From Corinectria fuckeliana (Eukaryota; Ascomycota; Sordariomycetes; Hypocreales; Nectriaceae), in the NCBI GenBank assembly GCA_019137255.1, contig WPDH01000229.1, positions 118,662-182,661 of the forward strand: a DNA stretch of 64,000 nucleotides. The letters are read 5' to 3'. A model generated the notes under the pieces. That model was not told where the DNA came from. It did not search any database and was given only the letters and a program-made list of their open reading frames with translations. Shown one piece after another: positions 54,801 to 64,000 of the stretch (position 1 is the first letter of the stretch; each line of letters begins with the position of its first letter). The position numbers and the translations under genes are program-made.

Positions 54801-57480
54801 CTACTTGTTTGACGTTGTGTGCGAGTGCATCTGGTTGGTAGAAGTTCTTGGTGCTGGAGACGGGGTTGGGGGCGTCATTGCAGGAAAGGGGCGAAAGCTA
54901 CTTCCTTGAAGATAGCTGGAATGCATCGGAGGCTGAGCTGAAGGCGTTTGAGGGGAGTTCCCGGCGCCATGGACCATCCGCTGATCTGTTGGGGTCGAGA
55001 TTTGAGAGAGCCGAGGGTCAATGAGTGTATTGTTCATCTGCGACTGGGAGTCTTGCTGGTGGCCTGCAGTAGCAATTAAATGGCCCAAAGATCCGAGCAT
55101 CGGGTCTGAATCGCTTGCAACCTGTGGCGAATGTTCGTTCGCCAATGCCCTGATGGATTCGTCGGAAAAGGTGATGTGTTTGAACACTCCGGGAAGGGCT
55201 CGGGCAGGTTCGCTGTCCGTGGCAGACATCAGGGCTGGCGCACTTGAGCGCTTAGGAGGTGGCATATCACCCGAAAGATGGGCATATAATGCAGGCTGTT
55301 GGGGGGTCGAAGGACCTGTAATGGCAGGCAGTGCGAGTGAACGATGGTAAGGGCTTAGCTGGCCGGCTCTGGTTATTGAATCGAGCTGCTGTTTTAGCTG
55401 CGATGGACCACTGGGATGGGAGATTGGTGGAAGACTGATGTCGGCAACGGGCTGTGGGCTTCTTCCACCATGGACATGCCCCTGCAAGTTCTGGAAGGCA
55501 CGGATATGCTGCTGTTGGGTGAGCTGTGGAATAGAAAATGGCTTTGAAGGAGAGCTCATTGGCATCAAGGAAGGCTCGATACCCTGTCCTAAGCAGCGCC
55601 TTTTCTGATCACGAGCCCTTGGCTCTGAGTGGCGGCCCTCTTCGTTGGGTGCCTTAGAGGTAGAGGCGTTCTCGGTGGGAGATGGTGCGAATGGTCTTTT
55701 GTGGGTGACTTCAGCCGCATTCACAGGTCCATCGGGTAAGAAAGCCATTTCCGGTCTGCCCGCCTGGCCTCGGACCTGAACTTGAGGGGCAGTGGCAGGA
55801 TGAGGGCATGATGCCAATTCGTAATTCCCAACCGCGCTTGTTGGAGGATGGCCAGGAAACGATTGTCCACTTGCTTTTCCGTTACCTCCTCGTTCGCTCC
55901 CCGTCGCCGTTCCCTTCTCAGAAGCCTGCATGTTTCGGGACCTTGCTGGAGTGATTGGTTCAACGCCAGAAGTTCTTGGTGGAACCTTCGCCAGAATCCA
56001 ACCCTCAATCATACCGGCGACGTCGTCACTGTTCTTCTCAAGGAACATCAAATGACCGTTTCCAAAAAGACCGTAGTCCTCCAATCTCAACCAGTCGACA
56101 GCAACACCGGCTTGCTCCATGTAGGCGACTGTGGCCCAGTCGAAGACTATGTGTGGACTGGCGTGCGCTGTGACAAGGGCTTGGGGCACTTTCTTTAGGT
56201 GGATCAGTTGACGTGCTTGGCCGAGCTGTTGTTGCCCAGATACTGGCTTGCCGTCAGTCCCGACTTCAATAACATCAGTATCGGGTCTTCGTTGCATAAA
56301 GCAGGCACCGAGGCGATCGGGACGCAAGCGTCGTTCGATGTCTAGGAGATCCTTCTCCGGAGGACCAAATCCGTCATGAGGGCGGGCAGGAGGGTCGTAA
56401 GTCAAAGGTATGTCCGTCAACCCGTAGAGGCGAGCTTTTTCGTCTCGTTCAATGAACTGACTGTAAACTCGGGGCTTGTTCGTTTTGGGCATGGCTGTTC
56501 CGAAAGGAGGACCTGCTGGCTCCACGGCCACCACTCCAGCAACCAAGTCGGGGGCCACGTCAGTTGCGAGCCAAGCCATATTCCCCCCTGAACCTTCGCC
56601 AACCAAAACTGCCTTCCCGATCTTGCGAAGCAGAGCATGTAAGGCATTCTGACCCAGCGACTGGCGCTCAACTTTGTTGAGGTGAAGTGTGATGAGCGAC
56701 GCGCAGTAATTAGTGAAGATAGGATCTCCACGTTGCCCAGTCTATAGAGCGTCAATCTTTGATCATGACGATTAGTGAGGGATTTAGACTTACGCCCGGC
56801 CACTGGGTATGCAAAGCGGCTCTCTGATACTTGAGGGGTGCTAGGGGCTGACCAAAAGCTGGTTCTCTTCCCGCGGCCGTGAGCTCGTTCTCGATGAACG
56901 AAGCAGCCAGTGAGTGTGATGTACGACCAAGCTCTCGGCGAACAAAGTGGGAGCCAGTCAGGAAGTTTGATCTCCCACATGGGGGCAGATCCACAACGTA
57001 GACCTGAAAGCCTTTTCGGATAAAGTACGACGCCCAGCCTGGATTCCCGTCTGGCTTGGCCATCTAGACCTAGGGAGAGCGTCAGCACTACTAAAGGGGG
57101 GACATATATAGATATGGACTGACCTGGCCAGTGTGGAAGTCTCCATGGATCAAAACGATGGGATATGAATGCAGTTTCTTGATGGGATCTAGACGTTCCA
57201 CGTACATCTGGCCGACGATGTGGGTTGCGGTAGCAAGCGTCGATCCCATCCGCCAGTCAGCATTAACGAAGAATGTTGTGCGAACACATGGAACCTCGGT
57301 AAGAGCGCCAGTTCCAGAAGTGTCCTCTTCTTCGTCACCTTCAGTCGTGTCGTCGCTCCCCATTGCGTAGAGCAACGCGTCAGATGAGGAGGGATGGCCG
57401 AACGCGACCGGGGATTCTGCGGGAGAAGGCACAGGACCGTCCACATCCATAGCTTCTGTCTTGTATCGTCGATTACTCAT
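54801..57480 (-). CDS. alpha/beta hydrolase with a long disordered C-terminal extension
   Basis: Three exons: 57480-57124, 57063-56794 and 56741-54801; 855 aa. The first 430 residues are an alpha/beta hydrolase of a fungal type. They contain SYPIVLIHGDFHTGQ (oxyanion), FQVYVVDLPPCGRS, the nucleophile elbow VGEGSGGN (Ser about 260), an acid in VDWLRLEDYG and GNGHLMFLE with the catalytic His. Residues 430-855 are low-complexity, rich in Pro, Ser and Gln, with a basic patch (RARDQKRRCLGQG) and stretches such as QLTQQQHIRAFQNLQGH. That tail resembles transcription regulators rather than enzymes. The frame is continuous through the whole third exon (1941 bases). Intron 2 sites are good; the acceptor of intron 1 is inferred from frame. 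Substrate unknown. Confidence 0.75.
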
Positions 57481-58559
57481 TACGCCGATGTAGCGATGGC
57501 TTGAGTCTTCTTTTTGATGGAACGTGGGGACAAGAAGCGCAGAGATGCTGTTCTGGGGAGGTTGGTGAAGGGTAAACAAGTCGTGGGGGAAGGAAAGAGA
57601 ATTAGCACGGACACTCCAGACCTGGATTAGGGAGATAAATAGGGCGAGAGCGTGAGTGTTCTAAGGTGGGTGTTCTAGTAGAACGAACAACAGATGTAAC
57701 CCAAATCAGGTAGAAGGCATTTCGTGTAAATCGCAGAAGATGGTGGTGACGCACGTCGGCGGCGCACGGTGGTTTTTGGTAGACCAAAGGAGTTGTTTCG
57801 GAGGATGAAAGAATTACGTTGGAGAGGCAACACTGTAGACGGTGCGGGATCGGGGAGGGCTTATTCATAGGGTTGAATTAAGGCCAACAAGGCCACACCT
57901 TCAACAGGTGCGAGCCAGCTGTCAAGGCCAATACCCTAAGCCGTCAGCTTGGTACCAGCACTTACTAGGGTAACATGTTCAGCGCATACCAAACTACCTG
58001 GCTCGCAGGCAAGGAACTTGTTAGGGACTGAGCGAGCATCAAGGAGCGGTATCTTAACAACATGCATCACGCTAGAGATTGCAACCACGCTCAAGACCAT
58101 ATTGTGATTCATGCAGCCTTAAGAAAGCAGATGGGCAATTGTCTAGAAGCAAGCCTTCCCAGAAAATCCCTTAAGTCTAGCCACGTAGGAAACCCCAATA
58201 GTCAGCTCAACCCCTTTCTAGCGTTTCCCCTATCAACCGTTCCAACGCCAGGATCAAACCACGAAACTCTCAACCCTTCAAGTTTGATAGTTCAATAGTT
58301 ACAGGCGGCCGGGACTTTTTCCTGGACGATGCACGACATCCCACGCTCTTGTCTCGATTCAAGTGCAGCGGCACCCGTCGTGCGCCGCCATCGGACCGAA
58401 CAGGACCAATGCGAATCGAATCCCGCGAGGCATCTTGACGTTTTACCCCCTATACTCGTAGCACAATCATGCCTTCTTTCCAGGAAGTGCCTGGTCTACG
58501 GCTCAAGGCTCTTTGGTAGATGGACTGCGGCAGGGAGAAGCTCTATTGGGCATTCTAGT
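57481..58559. other. intergenic, no gene seen
   Basis: Upstream of the large hydrolase gene. Nothing recognisable. Confidence 0.45.
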
Positions 58560-59400
58560 ACTTGGCGAGCATCGTCCCGAGCGTGTACACCTGCCCGACA
58601 ATGTCGAAGAGAAGCAATTCAATCCGAGTCTCGTCGATCTCTGGGTTTATGAAAGTCTGGAGCATGATTTTGAGGTAGTTTACGTCCTTTTGAGGGTCCG
58701 TGGTGGGCTTGATAGCTTCCCCTTTCGCATAAAATGAAGTCGTCCATGATCACCCACATCCACGACACCATGTACCCCCGAAGGATGTTGTTGACTGCCC
58801 CTCACGTCAAGCCTCCTGGCATCTCATCGAAAATTCGTAGGTCTTTCATGACGTTATTGTAGAAGGCAAGGCAAGGCAGGCGGCGCTTGGTTCCAGCTAT
58901 GTGGCTGAGGCATGCCGTCTACAAAGGCATTTCTGGAGCAAACCTCATGAATGCAACATTGAATTGATTCATAAAGCATTTTATACCCAGACTTCGACTT
59001 AATTAAAAAATTGTGGGCTATAGAGGCTGTCCCTGGAGCTTCGGCACGGGAGCGAACGGTCGCTTTGTTCGGCTTCGTAGGCTGGATGGCATTCGAAGAG
59101 CATCTCTCGTTCTTGAGTTCTCTGGCCAGCATGCCGACGTTCGGAGCCCACTTTGAATCTTCATCATTCAACTCCGACAGCCGTTCAAGCGCATGATCTC
59201 TGCAATGTTTCTAGTGCAATAGCTAAGGAATCGCGGTGAATAAGCGGTGCCTGCTGTGTAAGCCGAGACGCATCGTGCAGCAGGGTGCTGGTGTTGTGTG
59301 ATTTATTCATTCTGGTCAAGGTGAACAGGGTTGCAAATAGTCCAAGGTGGTTTAAGCGAACTATATTAGATGGACGAATAAATGTCATATCCAAGTGAGT
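58560..59400 (-). pseudogene. decayed gene of unknown identity
   Basis: On the minus strand, three pieces read like real protein but sit in different frames and are split by stops. They are LTQQAPLIHRDSLAIALETL followed by ERLSELNDEDSKWAPNVGM (59300-59090), GAVNNILRGYMVSWMWVIMDDFI (about 58800-58735), and KPTTDPQKDVNYLKIMLQTF with FINPEIDETRIELLLFDIVGQVYTLGTMLAKY, which ends at a stop near 58562. The last piece is a well-behaved C-terminus. I do not recognise the family. It may also be a living gene whose introns I cannot resolve. Confidence 0.4.
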
Positions 59401-59782
59401 GAATTAAAGAGGGGTGGGGGAGCTGTATATGGTATTTATATGCCATGATCTCAGGTAAATGCAGGCATTTGTGATGTTCTGGCAAACAAGCTTTGCACTT
59501 TACATATAAGAGGGCTTAGGCTGTTTAGGAGGACACTCAGCTACCGTAGGCATCATAGCAAACAAACTATATGTTCAAGCCAAGAACCTGCAATTCACTC
59601 CAAGTATGACCAAGAACATTGAACGGAGGACAGGTGATCACAAGAACGCATTTGATCCCTAGCAACCCACCCAGTATGAGGCTACACACCCAAAGAGTGA
59701 ACATGTTTCCAACCCAAGGTCCAGACCCAAGTGCCACAAAGCATCAACCTGCTTCTGAGCGGCAACATCCGTTTCTCAATGC
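59401..59782. other. intergenic, no gene seen
   Basis: 3' side of the translin-family gene; no content seen. Confidence 0.45.
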
Positions 59783-60670
59783 TCAAACCGGTGACACGGG
59801 CTCGGGGGCGTCATCTCTCATGTCCGGCACCCACCCCTTAGGTCGCTCGCTGCCTCGCACCACAAGCCCGTACCCCAGCTTCTCGACCTTCCTGACGCTC
59901 TGGCGCCCGGCGCTCATCTTGCCGCGGAAGTCCCTCGTCGGGGCCGCGGGCAGCATCTCGAACGCGCATCCCAGCTCCTGGATGTCCTCCAGGATGTTGC
60001 GGCCCTCACGGCCCGCCAGCTCGCCGTTCTGCGCCGTCGTGACCGTCGCGAAGCGCATCAGCTCGCCAAACAGGTCGAACACGCCGTACATGTAGTCGTG
60101 CGGCGTCAGGGCAATGTCGGCCGGCGTGGCGGCCTGCGACTCCTCCAGCGTGATGAGCGTCTGGTGGCGCAGGTAGTGCGCAAACGACAGCGCCTCGATG
60201 AACTCCTCGAGGCAACGCAGGGGCGACGTGTAGCGGTAGCGATTGATGGACTGCAGGTCCGGGGCGACGCCGTTAAGCAGCGTTGTGATCCCCTCGAGGC
60301 GGGCGTCGATGTCCTGCTGTATGTGAGGGGGGGCCTCTTTGTTTAGCTGTTTAACTCTGTGATGCGGCGGTCAGTGAAGTAAACTACCTAGCTGATTTAG
60401 TGGGCGAGTAGTCATACCTCTGTAATGAGAAAATACTGAGACAAAGTTAGCCATGGCCATATTTTACAGCGCTGTATAAACGCACATCTTCTTGCTCTGC
60501 GCCGTAACATCACGCGACGCCTTGATGATCCTCTCGCGCCGATCATGATGCTCATCCAACTCGTTGCGGAACCCTTCAAACATGTCGTGGAACCTGCCGG
60601 GAGGCCCCGCAGGTTGGCGCGCCTTGGTTCTGGCGTTGCCATCGCGGTCTCTCTTAACGCCGCTGGCCAT
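59783..60670 (-). CDS. translin family protein (TRAX-like) with an 18-base exon
   Basis: Three exons: 60670-60486, 60435-60418 (18 bases) and 60356-59783; 258 aa. The translin core is clear: FRNELDEHHDRRERIIKASRDV, SKKIIFSLQRVKQLN built across the mini-exon, the EEFIEALSFAHYLRHQTLI helix with its acidic pair, DYMYGVFDLFGELMRFA and the terminal VRKVEKLGYGLVVRGSERPKGWVPD. The acidic helix and the basic N-terminus fit translin-associated factor X rather than translin. TRAX and translin form the C3PO RNase that trims tRNA 5' leaders in Neurospora and removes passenger strands in RNAi. The splice pattern is fixed by the helix sequence and phase. Confidence 0.85.
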
Positions 60671-61142
60671 TGTGTAAGTTTGATGTTGGCGCTGGGAACT
60701 AAGGGGATGTTGTGGCCCTGTGAATGTTGGTGACTGATGTGAAGGATGGAAGTTGAGAAACATGGAGGTTTAGCGGGTCCCCAGGTGCAGGGATGGGATG
60801 GGTGGTGGCCGCGAAAATTGTTAGCTCCCGCATTTCCCTTGTGGCCATTATCCGCCAAGGCTGTGGTATAAGACGACGACGACCATCAACGAGAACGGAG
60901 TATTGAACTGGGGATTAAGATAAAGCTGAAAAAGAGAAGTCTCTTTTATCTAAGCTATGAATGTGCATCGACTTAAGCACCACTTGCCATCCTACAATTG
61001 CTGAAGCTCATCTCATCTCATTTCATCTCATCTCAAATCTCAACATCGCCAAACTGTCCTCATCAACAGTCTCCTCAACAGTCTCCTCAACATCGCAACC
61101 CTTGCGCTAAAGGCCAGACTGCGAGCCCAAGACCTCGCAACC
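60671..61142. other. divergent promoter region
   Basis: Between the translin-family gene and GPI14. The stretch 61010-61095 contains short direct repeats of catctca and cagtctcctcaa just before the GPI14 start. Confidence 0.45.
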
Positions 61143-62539
61143 ATGGCTTTGATATCCCCCCTCCTCCGGCCAGTGCCCCTCTTCCTCCTCGCCACGCTCC
61201 TCCGCCTCGCGCTCCTGCTCTACGGGCTCTGGCAGGACGCTCACTCGGCCCTCAAGTACACCGACATCGACTACCTCGTCTTCACCGACGCCGCGCGCTT
61301 CCTCGCCGACGGCGCCTCGCCCTACGCCCGCGACACCTACCGCTACACGCCGCTGCTGGCCTGGCTGCTGCTGCCCACCGTGCGCTTCTCCGCCTTCGGC
61401 AAGCTCGTCTTCGCCGCCGCCGACCTGCTCGCCGGCTGGCTGATGGTGCGCGTGCTGCGCCGCCGGGGCATGCCGGAGACCACCGCCGGCGGCTTCGCGG
61501 CGCTGTGGCTCTGGAACCCGATGGTGGCCACCATCAGCACGCGCGGCAGCTCCGAGGGCTTGCTGGGTGTCTTGACCATGGGCTTGCTGTGGGCTGTGGA
61601 GCGGAGGAGGGTCAGTCTGGCGGCCGTCATCCTCGGGCTTGCGGTGCACTTCAAGATCTACCCGTTTATTTACGCGCCGGCTGTTGTGTGGTGGATGGAT
61701 GCAGAGCGTCTCGGAAAGACGAGTAAAGCTGGCAGGCCGTCGTCGGTGATTGAAGTGTTGGGTCGCTTTTTGTCTCCCGAGCGGATCAAGCTCGCCATCA
61801 TCAGTCTTGCAACCTTCATGGGACTGAACATGCTCATGTACTCCATGTAAGCCAGTCAACCCCCAAACATCCGTCTCATTTACGTCAAAAGAGACTTCAT
61901 CTGACTGACCTGTCCAGCTACGGTGCCCCGTTTCTCATCCACACCTACTTCCACCACGTCACCCGCATCGACCATCGCCACAACTTCTCGCCCTACAACA
62001 CCCTGCTGTACCTTATTTCTGCCTTCCCCGAAGCGTCATCCCTCCGCATCGAGTCCTTGGCTTTCCTCCCGCAGCTGCTCCTTTCATGCGTCTTGATCCC
62101 CCTCGCCCTTGCCAAGCGGGACCTGGCCACGTCTATGATGGCGCAAACCTTTGCCTTTGTTACCTTCAACAAGGTCTGCACTTCTCAGGTACGTCAATGG
62201 TTCTGCTAAATCTGACTGCGTTTGATCTCATTTACTGACATGAAACCGCAGTACTTCCTCTGGTACATGGTCTTCTTACCACTTTACCTCCCCTACTCAT
62301 CACTACTACGCAACCCCAAACTTGGCGTCTCGGCCTTGCTGCTCTGGATCGTCTCACAGGCCGCCTGGCTGCAGCAGGGATACCAACTCGAGTTTCTTGG
62401 TGTGAGCACGTTCGTCCCCGGTCTTTGGCTCGCGTCACTAGGGTTTTTTCTGGTCAACTGTTGGATATTGGGCATCATCATTAGTGACGGAGCAAAATTA
62501 CCCCAACTCGAGGCTATTGAGAAGCCACACGCGAAATAG
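61143..62539 (+). CDS. GPI14: GPI mannosyltransferase 1 (PIG-M/Gpi14)
   Basis: Three exons: 61143-61846, 61918-62188 and 62252-62539; 420 aa. A multi-pass membrane protein with the lumenal DxD-type motif DIDY at residues 41-44 (KYTDIDYLVFTDAARFLADG). The family-typical SPYARDTYRYTPLLAWLL and NPMVATISTRGSSEGLLG follow, then HFKIYPFIYAP, and in exon 2 HHVTRIDHRHNFSPYNTLLYL. The third exon carries SQYFLWYMVFLPLYLPYS. It adds the first alpha-1,4 mannose to GlcN-acyl-PI on the ER lumenal side, an essential step of GPI-anchor synthesis. Several GPI-type proteins lie in this window, but no co-regulation is implied. Confidence 0.95.
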
Positions 62540-62867
62540 GTTATCTCCCTTTAATACGGAAGACAGATTCAAATGTACAATTACCCCTTATTGATTAATC
62601 AGCTGGGACGCAGCACATATGATAATAAACACAACACACTCCCCGGGGATATGCAGCGCACTCAACCGTTCAGTCACCCGTCTCAATCAAGGTCCACGTC
62701 CATTATTTGTGTAAAATCTCAAAAACCATTGAGGGTATCTAGCGGTCTTAACCCCCCTAAAAATTGACTACCTTGGCTCTTCCTGCGCTGAGAGTCCAGG
62801 GTAAGCAGGTCCCCAAGCAAATTCGTGGTACCTAGCTTTCATTCTACGGAAGGCCATAGGGCCTGGT
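62540..62867. other. 3' flank of GPI14
   Basis: Normal composition, no gene; ends where the AT-rich block starts. Confidence 0.45.
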
Positions 62868-64000
62868 GTCTTATATTAACTTTTTTTGGAAATTTCGCTA
62901 GAGTCACCCTATACTATGTGCTTATATGACCCTATGCGCCCTTATATAACCCTGTTTTATGCATATTAATTAATCTCTAAATATTTTTAAGTTTTTTTTT
63001 ACTAGAGTTACTTAATATAATATGCTCTTATATAATTTTATTATATATATTTACTAAGATCTTAGGATTAGAGGTATATAATCTTAGGTTATATACTTAG
63101 TTATAGCTTAAAAAAACCTCTTATTATAACTTAATTTTTTCTTTTCTTTTCTTTAATATTATATTTCTAAGTATAAATATTCCTCTCTTTTAATTAGATT
63201 TATACTACTATATTACCTTTTTAATTACTATTCTTTTATATATAGTTTTATATAGCTAAGAGCTATATTTTAATATCTATTTTACTTATTTTAGCCTACT
63301 TTTAATAACTTTTAATTTCTTATATATTTATATATAATAGTAAGCTAACTTTTATTCTAGTAGGAAGTATTATCTTATACTTACTCTTTTTTCCCCTCTT
63401 TTATTACTAATTATTTATAAAAATATACCTTTTTATATAATTATATTCTTATATATAATATTATATAATAAAATACCTTCTATATAAAAGAGTATTACTA
63501 AAAAAAAAAGACTATTATTTAAACTTTAGTTATCTTATCTCTTACCCTCCTTTTTTTACTACCCTCTAATATAATAAATAATAATATTATAATAAGTATT
63601 AAGCTTAGTAATAAATACTTTTAGTACCTTTTTAAGAAGATACTTAGTATAACTACTTATAAGTTTATATTTAATATTAAATAGCTTATTATAAATCTAG
63701 ACTTAACTATTTAGACTTTTATAAAGGGTTTAACTAAAGCTAGTACTAAAAGTCTTATAGTAATTAAAATAACTAAGATTAGTACCTTTTTTACTTATTT
63801 ATTTAAGTATATAATCTTATACTTACTTATATTAAGACTCTTATAAGCTTAAGATTTATAATAAGATTATAACTAATCTAAAGATAATACTATATACTAT
63901 TAACTTATATAGTACCTAAAATTATAATACTATATTTTATTATCTTTATAGTATTAAATATAATACTATAAAGTTATATAATAAATATAAATAAAATAAT
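62868..64000. repeat. long AT-rich block running off the right edge
   Basis: From about 62868 the sequence becomes overwhelmingly A/T with very frequent TA steps and almost no CpG, with no open reading frame of note. It continues to the window end. This fits a RIP-degraded transposon region, a centromere-flanking or subtelomeric AT isochore. No terminal repeats or telomere motif are visible. Confidence 0.7.

Overview
The window looks like nuclear DNA of a filamentous ascomycete (Pezizomycotina, most likely a Sordariomycete). Evidence: most genes carry one to five short introns of about 50-100 bases with GTRAGT-like donors; coding sequence is GC-rich; two extremely AT-rich blocks look like RIP-mutated repeats; and the gene set is fungal (Swc3, Rcf1, Rtc5, Swp1, a SUR7/PalI-like protein, a DUF7707-like GPI protein, a NEP1-like secreted protein, a fungal NLR). 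Exon borders below were built by hand from splice consensus, reading frame and family motifs. No alignment or RNA data were available.

Layout. 1-3.7 kb: no convincing gene. 3.7-9.5 kb: a DUF7707-type GPI protein, a NEP1-like protein (NLP) with an altered metal-binding heptapeptide, and a Nudix-like protein. 9.7-10.2 kb: a small AT-rich island. 10.7-13.7 kb: ethanolamine/cholinephosphotransferase and a short-chain dehydrogenase. 14.2-20.6 kb: a decayed accessory block with a small C-terminally anchored protein, an inverted truncated copy of its 5' end, an amidase that has lost its 3' end, and an NB-ARC/TPR NLR with several frame breaks. 21.3-31 kb: Swp1, arylamine N-acetyltransferase, glutaminyl cyclase, an alpha/beta hydrolase and N-myristoyltransferase. 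31.8-32.6 kb: remains of an aconitase-superfamily gene. 34.3-39.6 kb: an ABHD12-like hydrolase with an 8-base exon, and Swc3. 40.9 kb: a secreted Asp-Pro repeat protein. 42.2-52.1 kb: Rtc5, Rcf1, a ZZ/EF-hand membrane protein, a four-TM SUR7-like protein and a secreted Gly/Asn-rich protein. 53.5-62.5 kb: an Ada-type regulator, an alpha/beta hydrolase with a long disordered tail, a decayed unknown gene, a translin/TRAX protein with an 18-base exon, and the GPI mannosyltransferase PIG-M/Gpi14. From 62.9 kb to the right edge: a long AT-rich block.

How the genes relate. Most are housekeeping and not organised as operons. Several touch the secretory and membrane system: Swp1 (N-glycosylation), Gpi14 (GPI anchor), the CDP-alcohol phosphotransferase (PE/PC), the SUR7-like protein and several secreted or anchored proteins. 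N-myristoyltransferase and Rtc5, which begins Met-Gly, may be enzyme and substrate. The most unusual items are the Asp-Pro repeat precursor at 40.9 kb, the NLP with a changed active motif, and the broken NLR/amidase/inverted-duplication block.
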